This document shows, one piece after another, positions 1 to 14,571 of a stretch of DNA of 64,000 nt. The position numbers and the translations under genes were made by a program. Each line of letters opens with the position of its first letter. Position 1 is the stretch's first letter. Below the pieces are notes generated by a model. It saw nothing but the letters and a program-made list of their open reading frames with translations. It was not told the DNA's origin and ran no database searches. Source of the stretch: Hybos culiciformis (lineage: Eukaryota > Arthropoda > Insecta > Diptera > Hybotidae); contig OZ023273.1 of NCBI GenBank assembly GCA_964007475.1, positions 8,141,234 to 8,205,233 on the forward strand, given 5' to 3'.

Positions 1-849
1 TACATCATCAATACAAATTGCGGGCGTACCAAAAAAAAATTTTCACTATGCTAATAATTACATTATAAAAAAATTTTAATGGTCTAAGCAAAATATTTTA
101 CTGCTTATACTAATATTGTTTTTCTTAATATATGTATGACGTATTGTGGTTATTTTATTTTAAAGAACATCAATTCATTCATTAATCATCGATCCTAATT
201 AGTTTCACATACAAAATTCAGTGTATGCTAAACTTTAGGTGTCAAATCAGAAAAGAAAACGATTTACGGATGTAACTAAAATCTCTTGAAAAAAAAAGAA
301 ACAAATAACACAATGCAGTTTGGTATGGTATTCAATTAAAAACATATTTATCTAAAGAATAAATTAATCAAAAAATTAAATTAAATTTAGATGATGATTT
401 TTACATAATTTAAGTGTATTTTTATTTTCAAAATTCCCACCACGATTGAGTACATGGTATTTTACTTAGTTTTATATTCATTGTGTACATATTGTATGTA
501 TATATTTTATATATATAGTATTCAAACCAACATTGATTATACTTTATTTGAAAATTACATTATTAAAAAATAGTTTTTTTTTGTTTTATTTATAAGAATA
601 ACATATTTTTCATTTTTATATGTATTTACAAGTAGATAGTATAAATGACTTTTGCATAGACTGGGTCGAATTTTCAGACTTTTGTTAAACTTTCGAAAAT
701 TTCGCAAATTTATTTTAATTTGCATTTTTATTTATACATACATTTAATTTTCCCAAATATTTGAATTGATTTCTTATTTCTTAATTAATAAAATTAAATA
801 AAAATTTAATTAATAAGGGTTGATTATAAAAACAACACAAACACTTAAT

Positions 850-935
850 TCAAAATTGATAAATTAACACAAATTCCAGTCCTAGGTGGGAATCTAACCC
901 ACGACCGAACTTTCCATTTACAAAATATTTAATAA
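850..935 (-). repeat. tRNA-derived SINE fragment (minus orientation)
   Basis: Read on the minus strand, this contains GTTCGGTCGTGGGTTAGATT followed by CCCACCT and an ACTGGAATTT block. This resembles a Pol III B box with the downstream part of a tRNA-derived SINE. The segment at 3725-3775 on the plus strand carries the same order of blocks with a few substitutions, so the two are diverged copies of one family. Borders are approximate. Confidence 0.5.
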
Positions 936-3684
936 CTTAAGCAAATTTTAAACGAAAAATCATCCGCAGTCGACTCCAATTTGTATCTTTGTGAATTTAG
1001 ATATTCACAAAGTTTTAACTAGAAGATATCGAAAACAGAGAAACTCGATATAAATGTACTTAATTCAAGTGTTCATACTACTATCAAAATAATAAAACAG
1101 ATTTTTTTTATTAAAACTTAAAGATGAACAAGCGAAATTAAAAAAAATAAATTTCAATCAATTTAAAATTAAAATGCGTAAACGAAAATAATACAAAATT
1201 ATTGGATATTATCTCAGTATACTTTTAATTTCTATGAGAAAAAAGAAATTATTTAAAAAGGCTCGTTAATTATTTTTTTAATTATTTAATTATTTAATTT
1301 TAATTTTTTTTTTATTTAATTCATAAAAATATTTTTAGAGTTATTGAATAAAGATGTAACACGAACATGAGCATAATATAAGTCATACTAATTACATATA
1401 GTATTATGAAATCTAATTAAAAAAAACTTTTATTATTATTATAAATTTTCAATAGTGACTAAGGGGAGTCAAGTTCCGGTCTTTGAAGAAAATTGAAAAA
1501 AAAAGAAGATTTTAAATATTTTTAGAGGACATTGTTAAAGTATTAATCTAAGACTTAAGTTAGTCTCTTTTATTGAAAGATCAATTACTAAAAGAGATTA
1601 ATATACCGACAATTTACAATAATAATTCATCAAATGTATCGAAAATAAATTCATCCAAATAGCATCGTCACATTAAACAGATGAACTCTAATAATATAAT
1701 AAATATATGTACTATCAAATCCAAACAGGATCTCTTTTTTCAAAATACCGAAAGTTTAATCTCCGTTAAACGCTATATGTTTTATAAAAATTTAAGAAAA
1801 GTGGACGAAATATTTTAGTATTAGGTATACTTCTGCAGTAGAAATGGAAATATGGTATTTATGTATTTAATAGCTCTGATTGCTAAAGATTAGGTTTATA
1901 CACGCGATGTTTATTCGACATTTATGGAGTCATGGTAGTTAAGAAATTATGGAGTTACGGTAATTATTAAAAGAGGAGATTCAATTTAGGTGCAAAAATA
2001 TAATTTGTAATTTTATTTTTATTTCCCAATTATATTATGAGATCGATAAGTTTACAAAATTTTTCTCTTCTTGTTCACTCTAGTGTAATTCATGTAACCT
2101 ATAGATATATAATTTTAATCATTTACATTCTAGCTAGACAAAAATTATGAAAACGTTAATATGGGATGTATTGTATAATTAAAATAAAACTTAAGTATCG
2201 AATAAAACTTATCTAGGTATGTAAAATACAGGGTGTTTTCAGAACTATTATATTCGTGACTATTTGAATATGAAAGTTATAGAAACAATAATTAAAGTAG
2301 ATATAATTTTAAAAAAAAGTTTAACAAGTACAAAAATTGAGCTACTTCTTTTTGCTTTAAGTTTTATAATAAGTTCAACGAAAATAAAAATAGAAAATAT
2401 CAAATTTATGAGCTGAACTAGCTTATTGAAATTTTCTCTATACTTTTTTGAAGCCTTATTTACCTAGCCGGAAAAATTTTTTTTCAGTATACGTATTAGA
2501 GATTTAACATTATTCCTTTTCATATATACTTCTAAATTGTAGAAGAATGTAATATGAATTCTCTAGGTCTAGGCACTCAGGCCTTACGGCCTACTGTAGC
2601 GGTCCACGATTTGTACTCAGAAAAATTATACACTTGGTTATTATTGAAAACTACCTATCTAAATAAAAAAAAGTACAGAATTAAAATTTAATCAAAACAC
2701 TTGCAATATGCATTTGTTATTTTTTCTTCTTCTTATATTTTCCTTTCATTTTCAAAACTATTATGGATAAATAAAAAATAAAAAAGTTTAGCACGTAAAG
2801 TTATTCACAGCTTTAAAAGTGTACAATAAAAATTATAGAAGAATACACAACCAAGGTCTACTTCTTGTTGTAATGCTTTAATTTTATGCTATGTGTAGTG
2901 TTTTATATATGTATATATATATATATTTTTTTATTATAAAAATTCAACAGAGAAGAGCAACAAAAATGAATCTTTTTGATGAATTCCCGATTCTCAGATA
3001 AATCTACATAGTTAGTTAATAATAAAATGTATGCTATTGTATTAATTTTGACTAAGATAGATTGCATTAAAAATACAATAAAAGAAAAACATTTTTTATT
3101 AATAAAAATTAATTAGATACATATATTTTTTTTTCAATAAATGAATGAATAGAAAAACTCAACAGGATTACTAACATTATTGTCGTTGTATCGCTTATGT
3201 GACTGTTATTGATACACATATTTCCAAAAAAAATCAGGGCTTATGATTTTTCTATAACCTTTTAGCAAAATTTATTAAATTGGGCGTAAAAAGTTTTCAA
3301 GGTTTTAATTTAATATTGACCGTATAGTACTCAATAATGAAATCATTCTTTTTTTCCATATCATTTTATATGTCCAAAAACAATTATCTCTTTGGTCAAA
3401 GTCAAAGTTAATTCAATATTCTAAAAATTATTCTAAATCTCCTGTATAAGAATAGAATTTCCAATACTCATTCAATGTAATTGACGCGTGTAAAATCTGT
3501 ACAGAAAAAGAAAATTCAAATTATGAGTGGGGACAAACGTCATTATGTTTACCATACAAATATTTTATGTTGTTTTGAAAACGACATAATGTGTACCTGA
3601 TGTATTATGTGGTTTTTTTCGCTTACATATTATCTGTCTATCTTGCTTGCGCATTAACTTTAACTCCTCTGTGATGCGATGTAC

Positions 3685-3855
3685 ATACAGTGAATAGTGA
3701 AGAGGTACTGTCGAATGACCTACGGTATGTTCGGTCGTGGATTCGATTTCCACCTCCAACTAGAATTTATGTGAATTTTTAAGTTGTCCACTAAGTGGAT
3801 ACATGTTGTTTTCACCAAAACTTAATAAACACAATATATACGAGTTAGTAATATA
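3685..3855 (+). repeat. tRNA-derived SINE fragment (plus orientation)
   Basis: Contains GTTCGGTCGTGGATTCGATT, a close match to a Pol III B box, then CCACCTCC, an ACTAGAATTTATGTG block, a 'ccactaagtgg' stretch and a 'ttttcaccaaaacttaataa' tail. This is the layout of insect tRNA-derived SINEs. The upstream A-box part is degenerate and I saw no clean target duplication. It is related to the minus-strand copy near 0.9 kb. Confidence 0.5.
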
Positions 3856-4656
3856 CATTTGGATTAACTATAAAATATAACTGAAAGTATAAACTAATAA
3901 TAAGCACATCATAAATTTTCTTCACTAAATATTCTAAATATCCTCGCATTAAATATTTTAATAAAATAGTTTTCGAACCATTCTATACGAATATTAAGCT
4001 TTCCATACTATATTTTATATATGCTATAATTGCTTACATAAAAAGATCCCACAATTTAACATCTTCACAAAAATATGCAGTTTAATAGTTGTGGCGCTTT
4101 TGTAATATTAAAAAAAAAAAGAAGTATCTTCAATTCCCCACAGATAAATTGTTAAAAAAAAAATTAAAAAAAAATTTTTCTATATGTGAGCTGTGTTATG
4201 TTTTTTTGATGGAACTTTTCTTTGTTTTTGTTTTTTTTTTTTTTTTTCCTGCGCTTCGCTTCTTCTTTAAGGCAAAACTATATGGCATTAAAAATCTCCA
4301 AATAACTTTATTTCATTCAAAAACTTGAAGAGCTTAAGTTAACATCGTTAGATGGCTAAAAATTTAATTTTTATTTCAATAATTTTTTAAACGTTAAACT
4401 GTTTTTTTTTTTTTTTTGTTTTTTTAATATCATATATTAAAAATAAATCAAGAATTTTCCAACCTTCGGTTAATAATTCGGTTGATATTTTTCTGTTTTT
4501 CATATATGATTTTTTATATTTAACAATTATAAAGTTTTTTAATCGTTGTTTTGATTACAGAGTGTTATCTTCCAGAGTGTAATCTTACAGAGTGTTACCG
4601 TACATAGTTGGTGTTATATAAAAAACATAAAAAAATTGATAATAATAATAAAAATA

Positions 4657-7600
4657 ATGAAAATTTTAATATTTTTAGCACCTGGTGAGTAACATTTTTT
4701 TTTTTTTTAATTTTTTATTATGTGTTCAAAATTATAAATATATTTATACAAACATAAATATATATATATATATACATATTAATGATAATAAAAGAATAAA
4801 TAATAATAACCAAATAACAACAGAATAATATTATGTTATAAAAATAAAATGGTAATGTTAAAAAAAAAATAAAAAATAGATACATGGATGAATTCCTTAA
4901 GAAAAAAAAACAAAAAAATTGAAAAAAAAAGATTTAAAAAAAACGTTCCCACGTTTATTTAGCAAGAAGACGTGTTTTATATAAATTCTGCACATCTTAA
5001 AAAAAAAAATTAAAAAAAAATCCACATTATAATTTTTAGCATTGCATTGAATTAAAATAATAATAATAATAATAAATATATGCCATGAGTGTTTAATTAA
5101 ATTATAGTTACAATGAAAAAGTTTATTTTTATATAATTTCCATGAATTGTTTGTTTAATATATTATAAGTATATATATAGTTATATAAGTGATTAAGAAT
5201 AACCTACTATCTGTTTTAAGATAAATATCAGTATTTTTTTTTTTTTTTTTTATTATTGCACAATAAAAAAGAAAAATTAAAACTTTATTCAATATTGCAA
5301 TTAAATTATTTTTGTTACGCACTTTTACATTCTTTTAAATTAATTTTTGTATACATTTTTTCAAAACAATTTGGAATAAAATTCAATTCGTAATTTTTAA
5401 TTCAATTCCTTAATTTTTAATTTAAAAAAAATTGTCGCCAAAATTTGTATATTTTGTACTACCGTGTCGACCTATTCTAAAGAATTTATACATAATGTAT
5501 AATATGTTCGTCGTATAACAAGGATATATTTTGTTTATAATCTTTTTTTACATGTGATTCGTAATAGAATATCAACACCTACATTTAAGAAATCTTGGTA
5601 AGCTCTACATAATTTCTATCAAAGCTACAGGAAATATTAATGGATAACCTGAAATATACAAAGAGTTGGTGTTGACAATGAGACTTTTATGTTTACTGTT
5701 AAATTACCCGTTTTTCTCAGGATTTTTAAACGTTTTACAAGAACCAAAAAATGCGTTAAAATCTCTACTATTTCAACTATTTCAACAAAATTAAAAAAAA
5801 TTCAAAATTTTACTATTTTATCCCTTGTTGTATTATAATGGGACTATTAATTTTAATTAAACTTTCTAGTTAAAATTATGATTTATCAAAAATACGTATT
5901 TAACAACAGATGCAGCTTACTACCTCTGCGTACCTTATTAATTGAAATTTTTTTTACCAAAATACTTGGTGGGATACCCTTTTGTACTTAAAAAAGTAAA
6001 TATTTGGATATGGAAAGTTCAATAAGGATTAAACAGAAGGTTGACTAAAGAAAACAGTTCAGGCTCTTTTTGAAGTTGAACAAATAGCGAATCCATGAGA
6101 GCATTCCACAAACCGAACTGCGAACTGAAAACGAATTCATTAAATATATTATATATATTGATTAATTAATTCGTAACACGTTATTGTGTATAGTTATGCG
6201 TATAAGATAGTATTGTGATAATAGTATTATACGAGTATAAATACACATGTACCTAATGCAACCTGAAATATTAGTTCCTGCCTACATAATTACATTAATT
6301 TAATTCGAAGTTTCTATAAAAGTAACAAAAATTGCTATTAAAGTTTTCTATTTCCCAAAGCCCATCTTAAAATAAGCTCATAAGTTATTATATAAATTAA
6401 TTTTATTGATAATATTAGTTAATGCAAAAATTAGAACTTTATTTACAAAATTAAAATTTACGATACTCATCATGATGGCTTTTAAACTGTACAATATCTC
6501 ACCATGTCTTCAAATCAATATAATTTATTATTTTATCTTATTCATTTTTTTAACATAAGGATTTCTATGATAAATATTTTAAGGTCATCAACAATCACCG
6601 CTTAAATGAAAATCATTTAATTAATGTCAATGCATTTTTAAGGCTATTAAGAATACAAGATTTGTACATATAAAAAATGAGAGTTTATTACAAATAATCA
6701 AAAAATTATATATTTTTATTTTAATAATAAAAAGGTGTATTAATTTTAATTTTTTATGTATAGTATAATAAATACTTTTTTTTTAATGAAACCAATAATT
6801 TATTAATGACATCTTATCAATGTATTTTAAAATTCAATCAAGTAAGAGTGGTCACAGGTCAATATTTTTATTCCCACTGAGATAATTTGTTTACTTTTAG
6901 AAGATAACAAGTTAATGTGCATAATGTCTTGGGGTGATTTTCTAATGTTAATGGAACAATAGTGTATAATTACAGATTAGCATAATGATCATGACATGAC
7001 TATTTCACAATGATGTGATTTCTTTAAGAAAAAAAAAAATCTTTTCAATTTCATTTAGAAATTTCTTTTTACAAGAATACCTATGCCAGCGCCAGCTTAT
7101 GCATTAGAGTGGCCTTGAGCTTAAATTATACAACATTCGGATTTCTTAAAAATAATTATTCATATAATGTGTGATATTTTGTATTTTTATTACCATCATA
7201 ATTCATATTATTTTACTAAAAATATAACATATTTAATTGAGTGAGGATGGGACAAAAGCGCAATGAAATTCAGTTTAGTTTTTCTTCAGAGTTTCGGTTT
7301 ACTTTTAAACTTCACCAGGAAAAAAGAATGTAAAAAGTAACGTTTACTTAAAATTAAAAATAGTTTCATTGCTACTGTTTTTCTTACGCAATCTGACTTA
7401 ACAACATATTAAAGACGTTAAAAAAATATTTTGCTAACATTTATACTCATATTTATAGTAGTATTCAGAACTATTCAGATAACGATACCGATCTTGTTAT
7501 GCTCTTGTAATTTTTTTTCGTAATAAATTAAAAGCGTTTGATAGGGTCAAGTTGATTTATTTTCTCACGAAATGGAATTTCATCCTTATGAAGTTGTTAA

Positions 7601-10600
7601 AGTAAAGAAGAAATACACTAATGTATATACACTTGTTAATGTTCTTTATGAACGTGAAGGAGTTATTTTCGTGCACTTTTTTAAGAACACAATTCTAAAT
7701 TAACTAAATCTAACTAAATTATACATTTTTAGTGAGTGCTTGTAAATTTATTTCTTTTATACAGAATTTTCTGTACCTAAATTTTGAGAAAATTTGTCAT
7801 AACAAAACTTAAACTTTTTAAAACAAATTGTTCTTATGATTTCTGATATAAATGGTTATACGGTTTGTAAAATAAAAATACTAGAAAATGTTTACGGATC
7901 ATTTTAAAATTAATCTCGCCTACCTCCGTAATCAATTTTTCTTTTTTCCTTTATAGCTTTCAAATTACTTTTTTTTTAAATTTTATACTTTAAATCGTTT
8001 TTTCAATATTTCCCCATGTAATATTCACATCACATATTATTAGTTAAATAAAAAGTAAGAGTTAGAAAAATCTATTGAAGATGTTTAATCTAAATTGAAT
8101 AGAAAAAAAAAATATTTTGGTGGATCTTTTTCCTTTTACCCATCATTGCAAACAAACTAAATACATGCATATAGGTACCCATACATATAATGAGGTATAT
8201 TTTAAAGGTACATATAAAAAGGTTGAATAAATAAATATTATGCAAAACCTGATTAGGATAGTCATTTTATTATATCTTTAAAAGTTAAATAAAGCGAACA
8301 TAAACATAGATATACATATATAAAGTGAGCATAACTTTTCCCATCTTTTGTCATGCTGTATTAAATGGGACAACTTTTAAGTTTTATACAAAAATTTATA
8401 GAAAAATTCCATTTTTAGCATAATATAATTGCATAATAAAAAAAAACCAAATTTCAAAAGTTTTTTTTACATGAATTTCGGAACAAAAAGATCGTTTGGT
8501 TAGCTGTAATTTATATGTAAAAATTTATACATTCAATTGGTTTCCTTAAAGCGAAGGGAAATCCACCTTCGCTTTTCTCTTTCCTATACATATATTTACA
8601 CTAATAATTACATATATTATACATTATTTATAATTAAATAAATAATGCATTAGTTATTTAGATAATAATGTTTATTGACTTTCTCATGTATTTATTTATC
8701 TACTTACATACAGCTATAAAAAATTATATTTTAATAACGATTTTTCATTTTACTTGCAGAATATAAATTTCATTATTATGCCATTTTTGGCTAAATTTTG
8801 GAATAATTTATGATTTTTGTTAATGTTCATTGCAATCATTTATTTAGGTATTTGGAGTTTATAATAAGAAGTAAATACGATAGACTGGGATATAAATGTA
8901 CCTATAAAACTGTTGCTATTCACAAAAATTTTAGACACATATTCTATAATATTATTATTAAATATTAAATGATGTTTAATCTTAGTAGTAGTTCATTTTA
9001 ATATTTTCTTTAAGATTTATATGTAGTACGTATGGTATGATTTGGATGTAATCTTGGCCTTAAAGTATGTAAATTATTATTCTATGTCTATTTGTCTAGT
9101 TAGGTAAAAGTTTATTTGCCTATATTTTTTATTTTCTTTTTAAATAATCTGATATCCTTAATCAGATAAAATTAAGAAGTAAAATTCATAAATAATTTTG
9201 CTGCAACTATAAAACTAGCTCCATTTGTATAGCAATCCGATGTTTAAAGAATTCTAACTATGCTAGTAAATATTTGAAAAAAAAAATAATATAAAAATTT
9301 TATTGCATTTATTACAATATTTATTATATAGGTGGCCGGAAAAATATACAATTTATATACAAAAATAACTTAAATATTAGATATTAAGTAATAATAATTA
9401 CTTTTTCAGTTTCAATAAATAAATTTTGTTTTTACATTTAAACCACAATTTTAGTGTATTTCGCCCGTTAAAAATTCTTTTTGTCACACCTTTTATTGAA
9501 TTTATTTTAAAATTATACATAGTAGGAGTTAAAAATTATTTAAATTCTTTTCAATAAGCCTAAATGAATGAAAAAGTTAATTACATATTATAAAATTTAT
9601 TTTTTTTAATTTCCTATTAACCTAGAGACTTTTAATTACCGAAACCGAAACGTCTTCCTGAAGTTCTCTATTTAATTAAAAAGATCATATTTTATTAATT
9701 AATTAATTTTTTTTTTTTTCAAGTATTGTTAAAATCCAATGCTGTTGAAAATAATTCCTGTTAATTTGCCTATTAATAAACTGAATAATAAATTGAATAG
9801 GTAACTTATTAATAATGAAACTACGATGCCTAATCTAATTAATAAAAAAAAAAAAATAGGATTAATTTTTGCATGGCATGGGGTGTTTCTCCCAGCAGTT
9901 TTTTTATTTTTTTCAATAAAAAGGTTGAAAATTTTAATTAATTCTGATACTTGAAAAATAAAAAATTATACGCTTAATATGAAAATATTTTTATAATAAA
10001 GAAAAATTTATTTCGTAATTTTCTCTATACTTAGCTTTTTGAAAATGATTGCGATGATATGCGTTTGTTCAGAAATCATAGAAATCATAGAAAAGAAAAA
10101 TTATAGATTGCTTGAGTCTCACAGTCGATAATTGTGTCATCTGATTATATTTCTCTTTTTATTTTGTATTTTGCCTCTTTGTTTCGATATTAAAAATTCA
10201 ACCGAATGAAAAATAGTAAAAAAAAAATGGTGTTGCGAATTAAATTATTATGTCCCATTTCATCGAAAAATCTGTTCGATCAAAAGAGTTTATACTTTGG
10301 TCTCAATGTGTTAAAATTAACTGAAACATCATAATAAATTTTTTAATATTTTTCACACGCTATATAATGAAAATTAAAATTTTTTTCTCAGATAAGCTAT
10401 AATTATTTCAATTAATCTTTCTTTTTCATTTGATTCAACAATATAAAACTAATTTGAGGTATTTTCTGCTACATTGTGTAAGCAATAATATTTAATATGT
10501 ATTGGATTGGCATTTATGTAAATGACCCTAAGGGCTTTCTACCGAAAAATAAATATAAAATAAAACTAACTACTATGTAAAAGTTTAAAAAAAAAAAAAA

Positions 10601-13600
10601 CTATTGAGTAATTATGTAATTGATCGAAAAAATATTATCAAAAATTGATTTATTAAATAAAATAAACTGATCGTAAAAAAAACTGCAAAAATGTTAATGA
10701 TAAAAATAAAAAAAAATTAAATATTATATATTACAAGTATTTCATAAATATAGTATTTGAACATAACTATTGAAAACTTTGGATTCATATGAATTGAAAC
10801 TTAACTAAATTCCAATAGTATATATTATGATATTTCATACGACAGACCCATACGATAGTATTTTCGACACACCATGTACTTAATAACAACAAGTATCTAC
10901 ACGGTATTCAAAAAATTTCCAGAAGAATAAATGTTCACCCAATCCTTTTCAAATTGCACTGAAAGATAAATATTTGCTCAATAAATAGCAAAACTCTTTA
11001 AAAAATTATATCTTTTATTTTTTATAAACTTTGTTAGTTTGATAATTTTTTGATTCCGTAATGGAGAATATAATAAAAAGTTTCTTACAAGCCTTAAGAT
11101 ATTGATAATTTAATTTTTGAAAATTTTTAGCAGTATTTTATTTTAAAGAAGCATCCTTTAAACAACTAAATCAGCTTATTTTAATATTTAAAACCAAAAT
11201 TTTTCGGAACGAATGTCAATACTATAATGAAACATAAAATAATAAGATAGATAGTGTTTAATTTATAAAACTTATATAAGTATAACATACTTATAAAATA
11301 TATGCCAAGCTCAAGCTTCCCAATTTAAAATATTAAGAATGGAATTATCTTGATTCCTCCAAATAAGTGTTATGGTCTTGAACAATTTTTTTTTTTTATA
11401 TAATAATCGTTCAAGCTTAAGTGAATAGCTAAAAAAAAAAAAAAATTGTATGTACGTCTTTAAAAAGATAATTTTAAAACATAAAACAAAACCATAACAA
11501 TAACAAAATATGTATCTGTAATAAAACACTCAATTGACCACTTTGGATTTTGTGGTTACGTGTAACGTTCAATTAAATAGTGTATCATCAATCTATTTTA
11601 TATGAAAAAAAGCATCAATAATTTTTTGTTTTTTATTCATATACATGTTTTTTTAAATGATTCAAAGGCAATTAATTTCGGTATTAGAAGAAAGTTTTTC
11701 AAGGCTAATGACGTTCAAAGCTGCTGCTTCGGTTAGATATTTCACCTTGTAAGATAGTTTTTATAATAATAACAAAGAAAAAAAAAACAAATAAACTGTA
11801 GCTAGATAGATAAATAGATACCACTGTTTATTACACATATATTATATTGAAATATAAAATAATAATTATATTAAAATATCATAACGTGATGTATCTAATC
11901 AAAATCAACAATTCATAGTTGTTTAATGTGACATTCGATGAAAAATGTTAAATTATACTTAAAATCTATGCTTCAATTGAAAAAAAATAAATTAAATAAA
12001 TTAAAATATTAAGGGCAGTTCCGTTTTCAATATATTTTAGGCTTAACACATACACAGTCCTTATGGCAATAAGTTTTATTAAAATTTTGCATTTAAAAAA
12101 CTCATTTATTTCAGTTTTTGGCTTCATATGCAATGTGTACGCCGAACAGGAGCCATTTCATTGTGATATTCATAAAGTTGGCACTTATTATGCAGATTAC
12201 AGTAGTCATTGTACAATGTTCCATGCTTGTGTTTTGATACCTCATTTTGGTGTAAGTTTTTAATAAATTAAAATTATATTATCGAATTTTACGAACAAAA
12301 AACTAATGAAGACTAAATAGGCGAAATAAATAAGTAATATACTATTTTAATAGATTATAGTATGTAATTTTACACAGAGGCAATTATATTAAAAATTATT
12401 TTTTTTAGGTTCGAGATTTTCTTTTCCACTGTCCGTCTGGTACACAATTCGATCAAGAAGCTCAAATATGTGTGTTGAAATAAACTGTTTTATTTGAAAA
12501 TAAAAATTAATTAAAATTTCTAATTGTTTTTTAGGTAATGATTGGGGAGATGTAGACTGCGAATATAATTTGGTATCACATTATAATGCTTTTGATATTG
12601 TATTTGGCCAAAAAAATAAAAGTAAAATGTTCATTCCGCTAATAAATCCAGAAGGTAAAAAATTAAAATTATTTTTTCGAATAAAAAGAAAAAAAATTTG
12701 AAAGACGTGTAATAATATGTAATAATATAATTATTTATTTTTATTTTAGTGGTAAAAAAAAGACCGAGTGAAAACAGAATAACATTGCAGAAGAAAATCG
12801 AGTTTGTAAATTCCAATAATTTGGATAATCCCCAATCAAACGGTAAATTTTAATAAATGATTAATAATCTGAACATAATTCAAATTTAGAATTAAATTTT
12901 TCAGATGATACCGATTTATTCCATGGATCTCATAGCTCAAACTTTTTCCAAAGAAGGGTGTGTTATTCTTTACTTTTAATATTGTTTCAAACTTATATTT
13001 GTTTTTTGTTTTAGAATGATATATTATCAGAAGGTAAATCTGAAAATTCAGTTAAAGAAAATAAGAAGGCAAGAAAGCATAACAACATATCGAACCTGAA
13101 TAAAATATCCAATAATTCTGCTAAATTTGATTCAAATTTATCTCAGAATAACGGAGCAACATCAACTTTATCGCCAATTATTTCATCCAAATCCAATTAT
13201 AATTCTCAGTTAAGTCGCCATTCTCAAAATGTGCACAATTCAGATATAAATATTACAAAGTTTGCTCCCAATTCAAGCACAGCGTCATCAAATAATAGAA
13301 ATCAAAATTATTTTTTAAATACAGTCACAAAAACGACACCGACCACAACGCGTGAACCAAGAACATCAACTTCTTCATACCACTTTTTAAGTTCATCTCG
13401 CACATTTTTCCCCAATAACAATTTTTCTTCTGAAATATCAACTACTGAAAAATTAGATAACATTAATTCTGAAAATAAAAGAAACACATTGAATTTAAGA
13501 AAAAATTCAAATCAAAAGAAAAATAATAATATTGCTTACTCAGCCCGAGCTACAAGCAAATATTCACCAACATTTGATATTCCGACTACATATAAACCAA

Positions 13601-14571
13601 AAATTCATTTCGAGACAACAACATTCAATTCAAAAAGTAGGTTGAATAAAAAAGTAATCTCTTCAAGAACAGCTTTATCGAAAAATTCCGCCCGAGCAAA
13701 TATCCGTAATAGTGTTCAAAATACACCAAAATTATCAGAAAAAAATTCGATTCTTTATACATCATTGAAACCCATCGAAACAACATCAATTAAGCTTGTT
13801 CCACAAAAATTCGACCAAAAAGAACAAAAGTATGTAACTTCAACTGACAGTGTTAGATATCAAAAATTAACAAAACTCAATAAAATTCAAATTTCAACTG
13901 AAGCAATTGTAAAATCTTATTCTCCTATTGATCGTAGTCAAATCAGGTCATTGGATGAAAACTTAAAATATAAAGTTATTCCTACTCCCATTCGGTTAGA
14001 AGAAAAAAAATCAAGGAAATCAGAATCGTATAATCTTAATCTAAATACAACTGAGTCAGATTTAAATAATTTTAAAGCAATAAATGTTAAGGAATTTACA
14101 AAGCCAGTATTTTCAACAGAATCAAGTTTCATCAACGGTGGGTCACAAAAGTTACAACAAATTAGAAATAATAATGACTTCGATAATAATAATAACAGAC
14201 AAGCATTATCTACTAACTCGATTATTTTTAACAGTGATAGACAAAATTTAGAAAATAAAATAAGCACAACTGAAAAAATCGTGAAATTGCATTCAAGTTC
14301 TCCAAGGCCCTTTGATACTACATCACCAACTGAATCGTTTTTTAATAGAAATTCTATTCATAAAGAATACAGTCTTTCGCCATCATTATCGGTGAACAAA
14401 ATTCCGGCGACAGAAAAAATTAACACTTTGCTAAAAATTCAAAAAAAATCCAATGACTCTGATTACGATTACGCATATTATGATAGTTTTTCTGAATCAA
14501 GTGATTATGATGAATATAATGTAGAAAAAGATTTCAAACGAACAACAACCAAAAAAGTTTACAGTATATAG
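4657..14571 (+). CDS. Secreted protein with one chitin-binding type-2 (peritrophin-A) domain and a long Ser/Thr/Asn-rich tail
   Basis: Seven exons are proposed: 4657-4684, 12115-12251, 12409-12469, 12535-12654, 12750-12842, 12905-12957 and 13015-14571. All joins keep frame and give about 682 residues. Exon 1 (MKILIFLAP) plus the start of exon 2 makes a signal peptide ending in NVYA before EQEP. The chitin-binding domain (about residues 26-82) has all six expected cysteines, in CD..SSHC..HAC..FHC..QIC..VDC order, with the family's GDVDC ending. The rest is low complexity, rich in Ser, Thr, Asn and Lys, with recurring TTEK(I/L) units, and ends in an acidic, tyrosine-rich stretch (DSDYDYAYYD). 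It is likely an extracellular cuticle or peritrophic-matrix protein. This domain-plus-tail layout is common in insects but I cannot name an orthologue. Exons 2-7 are well supported. Exon 1, across a 7.4 kb intron, is inferred from its signal peptide, its GTGAGT donor and matching phase. Without it, an in-frame ATG at 12063 would read straight into exon 2 and give a poorer leader. Confidence 0.8.
4685..12114 (+). other. Large first intron of the chitin-binding gene (no gene seen inside)
   Basis: This lies between the GTGAGT donor after 4684 and the TTTCAG acceptor at 12111-12114. It is AT-rich with many homopolymers. Apart from a small hairpin near 8.55 kb (AAAGCGAAGG, an 8-nt loop, CCTTCGCTTT), I see no coding exon or recognisable element. 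Such a long intron next to a signal-peptide exon could hold enhancers, but nothing specific is visible. Confidence 0.5.

Larger units (their letters stand above)
1..4656. other. Non-coding, AT-rich left flank
   Basis: No coding exon can be supported here. The open frames are short, lysine/phenylalanine-rich translations of A and T runs. The stretch holds two SINE-like fragments (near 0.9 kb and 3.7 kb, listed separately), several poly-A/T tracts and TA microsatellites. It probably contains the 5' flank of the chitin-binding gene that starts at 4657. Confidence 0.6.

Noticed and set aside
13938..14267. Minus-strand 109-codon frame inside the chitin-binding gene
   Set aside because: It is the reverse of the in-frame low-complexity coding exon and has no independent features.
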